Shown here in pieces: positions 51,220 through 60,144 of a DNA stretch of 64,000 nt. The stretch lies in the NCBI GenBank assembly GCA_039033415.1, contig JBCCCR010000005.1, positions 1 through 64,000 on the forward strand, in the 5' to 3' direction. Position 1 is the stretch's first letter. Each line of letters opens with the position of its first letter. This stretch comes from Pseudomonadota bacterium (GTDB lineage Bacteria; Pseudomonadota; Gammaproteobacteria; Xanthomonadales; SZUA-38). The position numbers and the translations under genes are program-made. The notes beneath the pieces were generated by a model. The model did no database searches and was not told the origin of the DNA. It saw only the letters and a program-made list of their open reading frames with translations.

Positions 51220-54200
51220 TATTGCTGTGCCTCTGCGGTGACCGGCACTCGGCCCGGTGTCCAGGGTGCGCTGCTGCCCAGCGCCTCGTCGATTTCGTCC
51301 AGCGATTCGCGGGCCGCTCGCAGCGCGGCGGTGACGCCGGTCAGCTGCTCGCGCGCAACCTCCAGCGACGCTCGCTGGTTGTCGGTGACCTGAGCCAGGG
51401 CGTCCCAGTGGGCAAACCCAAACATGCCGAGCCGGCCGTTGATAGACATAGGCGCCGGTTCCGCAATGCCCGCGATGACGCGGTCACCGTTCAACGTCAG
51501 ACTCGTCTCGCGCAGTCCCGCTTCCACTTCTACCAAACGCTGGTAGAGCGCTTCGCTGTCTCCTGGGGCGTCACGCAGCGCAACCTTGAGGTGCGCGATC
51601 CGCTGATTCAGCTCAGACATTGAACCGCGAGCTGCCGCAACGCTTCGCGCTAGCTCGTTTGCGGCCGCCATCTCGCGCGCGTGATCCGCCGGCGACGAAG
51701 GCCGGAACTGACCTTCATCCAGGGTTTTCAAGACAAACTCCTGCGCCTCACCGAGCGGGGTAACTTCCCCTCGCACCCGCATGGCCATGCTCACCCGGTA
51801 GGTACCCGGACCCACGAGCGGCCCTTTGGGCGTGCTGTCCCAGGGCGCAATCGAGCTGGACGGTTTGAGGTTCACCGCGTCCGGCGCCGGCAGGCGCAGG
51901 TCCCAGGCAACGCGATGCATGCCTTTGCCGGCCGGACCGGTGATGCGCCGGACCAGCGTTCCGCTGGCGTCGAAAACGCTGAGTTCGATGGTGGGATCGT
52001 CTTCCGCGGCCTCAGCGCGAAGGTCGGCCAGCGGCGGGTACGGGTTGTCCTCACCGTCTTTCTGGCGCGTACGCTCGGCTTTCCGGCGCTGCTTCTTGAG
52101 CGAAGTGATGGCGTCGGTGAGGTGATACGTAAAGATCGCCCCAAATGGCGGGTTGGGTGCGGTGTAGTAGGATGCCCCCAAAAAGCCTTTGGGGCCGTAG
52201 CTGTAGTAGGCCTTCTCGGCGTACAGCCAGGTATCTTTGACCGGGAACAGGTAGCCGGCCTCGGCTTTCACGTCAGCCGCGCTCACCCGCAGCGGCGTGT
52301 AGTCATCCAAAATCCGAATGCCGCGGCCGAAGGTGCCGAGCACCAGGTCGCTTTCGCGGCGCTGAATCTCCATGTCGCGGACCGCAATCGTGGGCATGCC
52401 GCCCGTCAGCTCACCCCAGTTCTCTCCACCATCCTGGCTGTAGAACACACCAAACTCGGTGCCGGCAAACAGCAGATCGGGATTGACGTGGTCCTCGGCC
52501 ACCGTGTGCACCGTGCCACGCTCCGGCAGGTTGCCGACAATCGACGTCCAGCTTTCTCCGCGATCGTCGCTGCGCAGCAGGTAAGGTTTGAAATCCCCTT
52601 GCTTGTGATTATCAAAGGCGGCGTAGACGCGGTTCACGTCGTGGCTGGAGGCGACGAGGTCGCCGACGTAGCTCATCTCCGGCACCCGGCCGAAGCGATC
52701 CTCGCGACGCCAGGTTGCGCCGCTGTCATCACTGACCTGGATCAGTCCATCGTCGGTTCCGACGTAAAGCAGTCCTTCCTGCAGCGAGCTTTCGTCCAGC
52801 GAAACGATGCTGCCGTACATAGAGGTTGAGTTGTTTTTGGCGACAGCGTTGACGCCCCAGACCCGGCCCATAACCTCGAGCCGATTGCGGTCGAGCTTGC
52901 GAGACAGGTCGTCACTGACCTTCCGCCACGCGTTGCCGCCATCTTCGCTGACAAACAGCTTCTCCGCAGCAAAGTAGAGCCGCTGCGGATTGTGCGGGCT
53001 GATGATAAAGGCCGAATTCCAGTTCCATTTGTAGTCATTTTCGTCAGCACCCGGGGCTGGGGTGATGATCACCCGCTCGTAGCTCTGGCGGTCGAAGCGG
53101 GCGAGCATGCCGTACTGCAGCTGGGAGTAAACCGTGTCGGGGTTAGTCGGGTCGACCTGAGTCTTGAATCCGTCTCCACCGAGGGTAAAGGTCCAGTCCT
53201 CGTTGGTAATGCCTCGATCGAACAGGGTGCGCGACGGCGCGCCAAGGCTGCTGTTGTCCTGCGTGCCGCCGTAGACGTTGTAAAACGGCTCGGCGTTGTC
53301 GGGGGTGGCTCGGTAGAACTGGGCAATGGGCAGGTTCTGCACAAAACGCCAGTTGGCGCCGCCGTCCCAGGTGTCATAGATGCCGCCGTCGTTGCCGGTG
53401 ATCATGTGCTGGCTGTTGGCCGGATCGATAAACAGCGCGTGCTCGTCAACGTGTTTGTAGGCACCACCCACAGGCTTAAACGACTTACCGGCGTCGTTGC
53501 TGACCTGCATGAAGGTATCCATCGAATAGATGCGGTCCGGATTATTCGGATCGACAATCAGCTCGTTGTAGTACTGCGGGCTGCTGGACATGTAGCCGGA
53601 GCGCTTTTCCCAGCGCGCGCCGAAGTCCGTGGACCGGTAGACCCCTTCATGTTCGTCGTCGGTCTCCACGATCGCGTAAACGGTGTCCGGAGCTGACGGC
53701 GCAAACGCGAGCCCGATCCGGCCTTTATCATGGGGCGGCAGGCCGGCGGTGATTTCACTGAAGGTGGCGCCGCCGTCGGTCGAGCGGTAAACACCGCTGC
53801 CCGGGCCGCCGTTGATCAGAGTCCAGACATGACGGCGTCGCTGATAGGTGGATGCCAGCACCAGATTGGGGTGGTCGGGGTGAATCAGCACGTTATTGGC
53901 GCCGGTGTCCTCGTCCACTTCCAGCACGCGCTCCCAGTTCGCGCCGCCGTCCTGAGTCCGATAAACGCCGCGGTCACCACCCGAATTCCACAGCGGCCCC
54001 TGGGCCGCAACAAACACAACGTCGGAGTTGTCGGGGTGGATCGCAATATCACCGACGTGCTCGGAGTCTTTCAGGCCAACGTTCGACCAGCTTGCTCCGC
54101 CGTCCAGCGATTTATAGACACCGTCTCCGTAAGCAACGGACCGCTGGGCGTTGTTTTCGCCGGTACCGACCCAAACCACGTTGGGGTTGGCCGGGTCCAG

Positions 54201-54497
54201 CTCCACCACGCCGATGGAGTACGAGCCTTCGTTATCGAAGATGGGCTTCCAGGTAATGCCGCCGTTGTCGGTTTTCCACAAGCCTCCCGAGGCGGTGGAC
54301 GCATAAAACTGATGCCAGGCGTCGGGATGCATGGCGAAATCGCTGATGCGTCCGGATGTTACGGCGGGGCCAATGTCTCGGATCTTCAGACCTGCGGCGA
54401 GGTCGGTGAGTGGGTTTTTATCGGCGGCGGTTGCTGCGCTGAGCTGAAATGCGCCCAGCAGGACGGCCAAGCAGCACTTGGCGGCGGTCTGAATCAA
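51219..54497 (-). CDS. Secreted sortilin/VPS10-type BNR-repeat protein (first of tandem pair)
   Basis: A 1,092-residue paralogue of the next gene with the same layout: signal peptide (CLAVLLGAFQLSAATAA), Asp-box repeats (TDNGGITW, SLDGGASW, TQDGGANW, STDGGATF), YNVYGGTQDNSSLG, and a C-terminal helical part. TTG 54497 has GAGGAA 7 nt upstream and yields a normal signal peptide; the open frame continues to 54608 without a signal. The two genes have one-base TAATG overlap, so they are made together, probably as partners on the cell surface or in the periplasm. Confidence 0.9.
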   Translation of the reverse strand: MIQTAAKCCLAVLLGAFQLSAATAADKNPLTDLAAGLKIRDIGPAVTSGRISDFAMHPDAWHQFYASTASGGLWKTDNGGITWKPIFDNEGSYSIGVVELDPANPNVVWVGTGENNAQRSVAYGDGVYKSLDGGASWSNVGLKDSEHVGDIAIHPDNSDVVFVAAQGPLWNSGGDRGVYRTQDGGANWERVLEVDEDTGANNVLIHPDHPNLVLASTYQRRRHVWTLINGGPGSGVYRSTDGGATFSEITAGLPPHDKGRIGLAFAPSAPDTVYAIVETDDEHEGVYRSTDFGARWEKRSGYMSSSPQYYNELIVDPNNPDRIYSMDTFMQVSNDAGKSFKPVGGAYKHVDEHALFIDPANSQHMITGNDGGIYDTWDGGANWRFVQNLPIAQFYRATPDNAEPFYNVYGGTQDNSSLGAPSRTLFDRGITNEDWTFTLGGDGFKTQVDPTNPDTVYSQLQYGMLARFDRQSYERVIITPAPGADENDYKWNWNSAFIISPHNPQRLYFAAEKLFVSEDGGNAWRKVSDDLSRKLDRNRLEVMGRVWGVNAVAKNNSTSMYGSIVSLDESSLQEGLLYVGTDDGLIQVSDDSGATWRREDRFGRVPEMSYVGDLVASSHDVNRVYAAFDNHKQGDFKPYLLRSDDRGESWTSIVGNLPERGTVHTVAEDHVNPDLLFAGTEFGVFYSQDGGENWGELTGGMPTIAVRDMEIQRRESDLVLGTFGRGIRILDDYTPLRVSAADVKAEAGYLFPVKDTWLYAEKAYYSYGPKGFLGASYYTAPNPPFGAIFTYHLTDAITSLKKQRRKAERTRQKDGEDNPYPPLADLRAEAAEDDPTIELSVFDASGTLVRRITGPAGKGMHRVAWDLRLPAPDAVNLKPSSSIAPWDSTPKGPLVGPGTYRVSMAMRVRGEVTPLGEAQEFVLKTLDEGQFRPSSPADHAREMAAANELARSVAAARGSMSELNQRIAHLKVALRDAPGDSEALYQRLVEVEAGLRETSLTLNGDRVIAGIAEPAPMSINGRLGMFGFAHWDALAQVTDNQRASLEVAREQLTGVTAALRAARESLDEIDEALGSSAPWTPGRVPVTAEAQQ

Positions 54498-54695
54498 TGC
54501 GTTGTTCCTCGAGTGATAAGCGGGCGGCCCCCCTCGGGCCCGTTCGTGCGGGCGGCAGCAGAGTGCGCCCGGGACGCAGATCATAAGAGTGTGCAGCCCG
54601 AGTTGCAAAAATGCGCGCAGCGCCCGCTTCTATGCGGATTGCGCAGCCGGTTGCTAAAGTAGCCGCCGGCAAGGCGGGGCAGTCAGGAGCGATCG

Positions 54696-54959
54696 ATGCA
54701 GGAAGTCATCCAGAGCGGCAACATTGTCTGGGTCATGCTGGCGGTGGTGGTGCTGGAGGCCATCACGCTGATCGCCTACTGGCAGCGGACTGGACGCGGG
54801 GTAAGGCCCCTGTCGCTGCTGCTGAATCTGGGCGCAGGCACCAGCCTGATGCTGGCCCTGGGGGCTACCTTAAAAGGGTTTGACTGGCGGATTACCGCGG
54901 TGCTGCTGGTCGTGTCAGGGGTGTTTCACCTGTCCGACGTGCGGCAGCGCTGGGCCTGA
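54696..54959 (+). CDS. Small membrane protein of unknown function
   Basis: Hypothetical 87-residue protein with three membrane helices (IVWVMLAVVVLEAITLIAYW, LSLLLNLGAGTSLMLALGATL, ITAVLLVVSGVFHLSDVRQ). AGGAG sits about 6 nt ahead of the ATG. The layout resembles small DoxX- or DUF-type inner-membrane proteins, but no family is claimed. It overlaps the converging DUF2306-like gene by 45 bp at the 3' ends. Confidence 0.65.
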   Translation: MQEVIQSGNIVWVMLAVVVLEAITLIAYWQRTGRGVRPLSLLLNLGAGTSLMLALGATLKGFDWRITAVLLVVSGVFHLSDVRQRWA

Positions 54960-55700
54960 AGCGCGCGCCGGCGGCGTGGGTCTTGCCGCGCGCTTGCGGT
55001 AGCGGGCCAGCATGATGCGGACCTGGTGATACAGCAGATACGTGACGCCGAGAACGCAGGGTGTGGCCCAAAGCACCGGACTGAACGCAAACTGCGGCAT
55101 CAGGTTGACTGCACCAAAGGCCAGAAACGCCGTATAGACCGAGATCCCCGCGCCAACCAGGCCACGAGAATGCTGAATCAGCCACTCGTTGGCGGGCGGG
55201 TTGCGGCGCAAAATAAAACGCGTATTCAGGAAGCCGGCCGCCAGCCCAACGATGGACATCCCAACCAGCAGAGGCTGCTCGACGCGCCAGCCTTGAATGG
55301 CGCAATTCAGCGCCGTGAAAAACGTCGCTGCCTGCAGAAACAGGTTCACCGCCGTCCGATTTGCCCCGTGATTCTGCCGGTTTTGGATACATAGCCGACC
55401 GTAGTTGGCGAGGTTGATCGTCATGGTGGCCAGATACAGCATCATCCAGCCAAAAACCGCGCTGACCAGCACCGGATCATCCCAGAACGGGTGGGTTTCG
55501 AGCGGCGCAATCAGCGTGCAGATGCTGATACCGACGGCAAATCCTCCGGTCAGTAGCAGCGATCGAGCAAAAACCACGCCCCACTTCTTGTGGACGGCTC
55601 CGCCCTTTCGACCCACGATCGGCACCCAAAGGCTGATCAGGCCAACGGTCCCGGTGACGATATGCGCTGCCACCAGCGCTTTAAAGAGCCAAACGACCAT
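54915..55700 (-). CDS. DUF2306-like membrane protein
   Basis: A 261-residue protein with about seven membrane helices. The opening VVWLFKALVAAHIVTGTVGLISLWVPIVGRKGGAVHKKWG is like DUF2306 proteins (His in AHIVTG, Lys-Gly then His in GGAVHKKWG). Function unknown; some members are suspected heme-binding. Its ATG 55700 is divergent from crtI, with about 115 bp between, so they share a control region. Confidence 0.75.
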   Translation of the reverse strand: MVVWLFKALVAAHIVTGTVGLISLWVPIVGRKGGAVHKKWGVVFARSLLLTGGFAVGISICTLIAPLETHPFWDDPVLVSAVFGWMMLYLATMTINLANYGRLCIQNRQNHGANRTAVNLFLQAATFFTALNCAIQGWRVEQPLLVGMSIVGLAAGFLNTRFILRRNPPANEWLIQHSRGLVGAGISVYTAFLAFGAVNLMPQFAFSPVLWATPCVLGVTYLLYHQVRIMLARYRKRAARPTPPARASGPALPHVGQVKHP

Positions 55701-55726
55701 AGAAACTTCGACAATGCTGGCTTAAC

Positions 55727-55780
55727 TGTCCAGCTAACATTACATTATCACCTGTCATTGTTCCTAAGCACGGCACGTGC
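55727..55780. promoter_or_regulatory. Divergent control region of crtI: TGT-N12-ACA and GCACGTGC sites
   Basis: TGT (55727-55729), 12 nt, ACA (55742-55744) fits the consensus of PpsR/CrtJ, a light/oxygen regulator of carotenoid genes in phototrophs. GCACGTGC at 55773-55780 is a perfect 8-bp palindrome. The matches are short and may be chance. No photosynthesis genes are present in the window. Confidence 0.3.
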
Positions 55781-55814
55781 GTCAACATGGTCTGACACTT
55801 GGAGGTCCCCTCGA

Positions 55815-57293
55815 TTGAGTAATTCTGCGGCAATTGTCATTGGCAGCGGCTTTGGCGGGCTCGCGGCGGCCATGCGGCTGGCAGCCCGGGGCTACCAGGT
55901 CACGGTCTGCGAACAGCTGGACAAGGCCGGCGGCCGGGCTTACGTCTACGAGCAGGATGGGTATACCTTCGACGCCGGCCCCACAATCGTGACGGCCCCG
56001 TTTCTCCTGGAAGAGCTCTGGGCCCTGTTCGACCGCAAGCTCGCGGACGACGTGGACCTGATCCCGGTAGCCCCCTACTATCGAATCCGCTTTGCTGACG
56101 GCACCCATTTCGACTACAGCGGCGACATCGAGGCCATGAAAGCGGAGATCGCCCGCTTCAATCCGAATGACGCGGCGCACTACGACCGCTTTCTCAAGGC
56201 CAGCCAGAAACTCTACGAAGTGGGATTTGACCAGCTGCTGTACGAGTCTTTCGACACGCCCTGGAAGATGATCAAGTGCCTGCCCGACCTCATCCGCACG
56301 CGCTTTTACAGCACCGTTTATCGCATGGTGAAGACGTTTTTCTCGGATCCGAAGCTGCGCATGGTGTTCAGCTTTCATCCGCTGCTCATCGGCGGTAATC
56401 CGATGACCACCACCGCCATCTACCTGCTGATTGCGCATCTGGAGCGCAGCCATGGCGTGCACTACGCCATGGGCGGTACCGGTTCCATCGTTAAGGGGAT
56501 GGTTAAACTCATCGAGGAAAACGGCGGTAACTTTCGCTACAACAGCAAGGTCGAAGAGGTGATGATCCGCGACGGCCGCGCTGCCGGTGTGCGGCTGGCC
56601 GGCGGCGAAACGCTCGATGCGTCGCTGGTCGTGTCCAACGCAGACGCTGCGGCCACCTACAAGTACCTGATCCCCGAACAGCACCGCCGGCGCTGGACCG
56701 ATCGGAAGCTGGCGAAAACCAAATACTCGATGAGTCTGTTCGTCTGGTATTTCGGCACCAAACGCCAGTACGTCGACGTGCCGCACCATATGATTGTGCT
56801 CGGGCCACGCTACGACGGCCTGCTCCACGATATCTTCAATCGCAAGGTGCTGGCCGACGACTTCAGCCTCTACCTGCATCGCCCAACCGCCAGCGATCCG
56901 CACATGGCCCCGGAGGGCTGCGACGCGTTCTACGTGCTGTCGCCCGTCCCCAATCTTCAGGCCGGCATCGACTGGCGGGAGCAGGCTGAACCCTATCGAA
57001 AAGCCATCGAGGAACACCTGGAAGCCACGGTGCTGCCGGGCCTGAAGGACGAGCTCGCCACCTCACTGATGCTCACGCCGCAGGAGTTTCAGGATCGGCT
57101 AGGCTCGGTGGAGGGCGCTGGCTTCAGCATCGAACCGGTGCTAACCCAAACGGCCTGGTTCCGGCCGCACAACATCAGCGAGGATATTCCGGGGCTATAT
57201 CTGGTCGGCGCGGGGACCCACCCTGGTGCCGGCATGCCCGGGGTAATCTCGTCAGCTAAAGTGTTGGATAACCTGCTGGCTGAGGCTTCTTAG
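55815..57293 (+). CDS. crtI: Phytoene desaturase CrtI
   Basis: FAD-dependent desaturase that turns colourless phytoene into lycopene or neurosporene, at the inner membrane. The 492 residues begin with the dinucleotide-binding loop VIGSGFGGLAAAMRLAARG and continue GGRAYVYEQDGYTFDAGPTIVT, the phytoene-desaturase signature, with the C-terminal YLVGAGTHPGAGMPGVISSAK. TTG 55815 has GGAGG 9 nt upstream; the frame is open earlier, but homology starts here. It converges on crtD (4-bp overlap). The synthase genes crtE and crtB are not in the window. Confidence 0.94.
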   Translation: MSNSAAIVIGSGFGGLAAAMRLAARGYQVTVCEQLDKAGGRAYVYEQDGYTFDAGPTIVTAPFLLEELWALFDRKLADDVDLIPVAPYYRIRFADGTHFDYSGDIEAMKAEIARFNPNDAAHYDRFLKASQKLYEVGFDQLLYESFDTPWKMIKCLPDLIRTRFYSTVYRMVKTFFSDPKLRMVFSFHPLLIGGNPMTTTAIYLLIAHLERSHGVHYAMGGTGSIVKGMVKLIEENGGNFRYNSKVEEVMIRDGRAAGVRLAGGETLDASLVVSNADAAATYKYLIPEQHRRRWTDRKLAKTKYSMSLFVWYFGTKRQYVDVPHHMIVLGPRYDGLLHDIFNRKVLADDFSLYLHRPTASDPHMAPEGCDAFYVLSPVPNLQAGIDWREQAEPYRKAIEEHLEATVLPGLKDELATSLMLTPQEFQDRLGSVEGAGFSIEPVLTQTAWFRPHNISEDIPGLYLVGAGTHPGAGMPGVISSAKVLDNLLAEAS

Positions 57294-58771
57294 CCGAGAC
57301 CTAAGCTGATGGCCGCCTCCGCCGCGGCCAGTCGGCCCGACTGGGCGGCCATCGGAATGCCGGCGCCAGGGTGGACGCTGCCGCCGGCCAGGAACAAGCC
57401 CGCAACCGGTGTCGCTGAGCCCGGCCGCGTGAACGAGCCCCAGGGGCCGTGCGTGGGCCGACCGTAGAGCCCGCCGCGGCTGCCCGGAAATCGAAGGCCA
57501 AACTCCGCGGGACTAGTGACCACCTGGGCGTCGTCTTCCACCACCAGCGTCAAACCGTGTTGGGCCAGATGGTCGCGGAGCGATGTCACGTGTCGGGCCA
57601 CGACGTCTTCCGGCAGCGCTTTGGGCGGCGCGTTGATCAGGCAGAAAAGCCGCTCGCTGCCCGACTCGGGCGCCTGATGATCCGCCCGGTCCTGGGCGCA
57701 GATGTAGACCGTGGGACGCGCGCAGATTTCGCCACGTTGGAACACCGCTTCAAACTCATCCACATAATCGTCGCCAAAGAACACCGTGTGGTAGCCCAAC
57801 GGGAATCCCTCCGGTCGGCCGACGGCGCTCAGCGTAATCGCCGACAGCGTGTAGCCTTGTTCGGTTCGCGGTTTAGCTCCCGACACCACGCCCCGGCCCA
57901 GCAAGCCCTCCACCAGTGCCTGGCTATCGCCATTAAACACCACCGCGTCAGCGGCAAGCTGCGCACCATCTTTGAGCGTGACCCCCGAGATACGGCCACC
58001 ATTGGAATCGATCGCGGCAACCTCTGCCTCGCAGCGTACTTCGCCACCCGCGCTAGCCACCGCCGCCGCCATCGCGTCAGCCACGCGCTGCATCCCGCCG
58101 CCCACCAGCCAAACTCCCCGCCGCTCCGCCTCAGCGATCAGCATCAGCGTTGAGGGGGCAAGAAACGGACTGGAGCCGCAGTAAGTTGAGTACCGGCCAA
58201 ATAGCTGGACCAGCCGCGGATCCGAGAAGATCTTGCTCAGCTCTTTCCACAGCGAAACGAACGGATTGGCGGCCATCAGCCCCGGCAGCCCTCGCAGGCC
58301 AACGCGAAGCCCGAGCTGCATCGCGTTGGGCCGGGACGCCCGCATGAAGCTCTGATCCAGCGTATCGAAGGTCTTGGCCGACTTGGCGACAAACTGGTCG
58401 TAGGCCCGCGCCTCGCCGGCGCCGGCAAACTCGGTGATCGCGTCGCGGCTGCGTCCGCTGTCGGTGAACAGATCCAGCCGGCTGCCGTCCAGCCAGCTGT
58501 GCCGAGCCAGGAGGTTCGAGCTGTTGAGCTCTACGTGCTCAGAAAACTTGAGGCCTGCGCGGGCGAACAGGTCGTCGAAAACCCAGCGCATGGTCATGAC
58601 GGTGGGCCCCGAATCGATGGGCTGGCCGGCGACGGTCACCTCGCGCATCTTGCCGCCAGGGCGGGCCTGGCGTTCCAGCAGCGTGACTCTGGCGCCTGAG
58701 CTCGTGAGGTCCAGGGCTGCCGCCAGGCCACCCATGCCAGCGCCGATCACCACCACGTGCGGGGCGGTCAT
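57290..58771 (-). CDS. crtD: CrtD-type carotenoid 3,4-desaturase
   Basis: A 493-residue FAD desaturase of the CrtI superfamily, best fit methoxyneurosporene/1-hydroxycarotenoid dehydrogenase. Seen: VVVIGAGMGGLAAALDL, DSGPTVMTMRWVFDDLFARAG, FGRYSTYCGSSPFLAPSTLML, RRGVWLVGGGMQRVADAM and FLAGGSVHPGAGIPMAAQSGR. CrtD usually acts after a hydratase CrtC, which is not seen here. The ATG overlaps the P450 stop by 4 nt, so it is the last gene of the ATP-grasp/P450/crtD operon. It converges on crtI. Confidence 0.9.
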   Translation of the reverse strand: MTAPHVVVIGAGMGGLAAALDLTSSGARVTLLERQARPGGKMREVTVAGQPIDSGPTVMTMRWVFDDLFARAGLKFSEHVELNSSNLLARHSWLDGSRLDLFTDSGRSRDAITEFAGAGEARAYDQFVAKSAKTFDTLDQSFMRASRPNAMQLGLRVGLRGLPGLMAANPFVSLWKELSKIFSDPRLVQLFGRYSTYCGSSPFLAPSTLMLIAEAERRGVWLVGGGMQRVADAMAAAVASAGGEVRCEAEVAAIDSNGGRISGVTLKDGAQLAADAVVFNGDSQALVEGLLGRGVVSGAKPRTEQGYTLSAITLSAVGRPEGFPLGYHTVFFGDDYVDEFEAVFQRGEICARPTVYICAQDRADHQAPESGSERLFCLINAPPKALPEDVVARHVTSLRDHLAQHGLTLVVEDDAQVVTSPAEFGLRFPGSRGGLYGRPTHGPWGSFTRPGSATPVAGLFLAGGSVHPGAGIPMAAQSGRLAAAEAAISLGLG

Positions 58772-60144
58772 GCCCGAAGCCTCACGCGGCAGGCGATCTC
58801 TTTGGACGGGCGCGTTGTCAGGCGCGCCACGGGGCGAACCTCCGCAGGGTTTTCCGGCTCGAAGTCATAGCGACGAACGAGGCTTGCCAGAATCAGGCCG
58901 CTTTCGATCGTCGCGAACGCCGCGCCGATACAGACCCGTGGCCCGAGACCAAACGCCAGGAAGGTATTGTCTTTTTCCGCCTGCTCGCCGCCGCCGAGAA
59001 ATCGATCGGGAACAAAGCGGTCCGGGTGGTCCCAGAGCAACGCATTTCGATGAGTGGTCCACGGCGAAATCATCACCATGGCGCCACGCTTGATGCGTCG
59101 ACCAGCGATGGTCGTACTTTCGGTGGCGACCCGAGGAATAAAAGTGATCGGCGGGTACAGCCGCAGCGCCTCGCGAAACACGCTGCGCACGAGCGCCAGC
59201 TTCTTCACGTGCTCGAAGCGTACCGGGCCCTCGCCAACCACCTCGTCCACCTCCTCACGCAGCCGGGCCACCGTATCAGGCTGCTGCGACAGCATAAAAA
59301 AGGTCCAGGTGAGCACGCTGGCGGTTGTTTCATGGCCGGCAAGAAAAAACACCCCGATCTGATCGATCAGCTCCTCACGGGTAAACCCTTGACCACTTTC
59401 CTCGTCGCGGGCAGCCATCACGGCGCCGACGATGTCGTCCACCGGCTTAGCGTCCGGCGCCAGGCGAGGCGCCAGCATCTCGCCGATATGGCCGCGGATG
59501 CGTTCACAGGCGTCCAGCACCTGCTTGGGCTGGTCGACATGATCAAAGGCTTTGCCAAAGATCAGCCGACGAATTTCGACGCTCGCTACGGCGCGCTCAA
59601 ACGCGGTAAACGCGTTGAAGACGTCTTTGGCGCGCTCGGACTCCAGCGACTGAGAAAAAATGGTGCGGCAAATGACGTCGGCCGTGAGCTGACTCATCGC
59701 AACGTCCAGCGACAGCGGTTCGCCGGTGGCGGCGTGCCGATCGAGCGTTTCCTGGTATTCCGCCACCGCGTCCGCCATCGCCGGAAAGGCCAGGTTGATC
59801 CGCATATGAGAAAACGCGGGGTCGATCATGCGCCGCTGGCGACGCCAGGTTTCGCCGCTGCTGACAAAGATCGAGTCACCCACCAGCGGTTCGAGGGCAC
59901 CGACAAACAGATCGTTCTTGGGAAAGATCTCCAGCGGATCGGTCATCACGTCGCGAATACACTGCGGATCGTTGATCAGCACGATCGATCGTCGGGAGTA
60001 TCCCAGCGGCGTGATCCGTTCACGATACGCTGCCTTGGGCACCAGGCTGAGCAGGTTGCCGTCCCCTTCGCCCATCACCCGGAGCAGCGACCGAAGGGGG
60101 CTCATAGGTATCGGCGCCGGCGGGCGGTACAACGAATCAGTCAC
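58768..60144 (-). CDS. Cytochrome P450 in the carotenoid operon
   Basis: Heme-thiolate monooxygenase of 458 residues, soluble (no membrane helix). Diagnostic parts: I-helix oxygen-activation motif AGHETTAS (269-276), K-helix ExxR as EALR (325-328), and the heme loop FGLGPRVCIGAAFA with the thiolate Cys at 405. The overall style is of the CYP102/CYP110-like fatty-acid or terpene hydroxylases. It needs separate redox partners. It overlaps crtD and the ATP-grasp gene by 4 nt each, so a carotenoid or its precursor is the probable substrate (inference). Confidence 0.93.
   Translation of the reverse strand: MTDSLYRPPAPIPMSPLRSLLRVMGEGDGNLLSLVPKAAYRERITPLGYSRRSIVLINDPQCIRDVMTDPLEIFPKNDLFVGALEPLVGDSIFVSSGETWRRQRRMIDPAFSHMRINLAFPAMADAVAEYQETLDRHAATGEPLSLDVAMSQLTADVICRTIFSQSLESERAKDVFNAFTAFERAVASVEIRRLIFGKAFDHVDQPKQVLDACERIRGHIGEMLAPRLAPDAKPVDDIVGAVMAARDEESGQGFTREELIDQIGVFFLAGHETTASVLTWTFFMLSQQPDTVARLREEVDEVVGEGPVRFEHVKKLALVRSVFREALRLYPPITFIPRVATESTTIAGRRIKRGAMVMISPWTTHRNALLWDHPDRFVPDRFLGGGEQAEKDNTFLAFGLGPRVCIGAAFATIESGLILASLVRRYDFEPENPAEVRPVARLTTRPSKEIACRVRLRA

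Noticed and set aside
53730-54662. 310-codon plus-strand frame opposite the first sortilin-like gene
   Set aside because: Shadow of the BNR repeats; no ribosome site or family match.
55782-57017. 411-codon minus-strand frame opposite crtI
   Set aside because: Lacks motifs and mirrors the CrtI codons; CrtI is certain.
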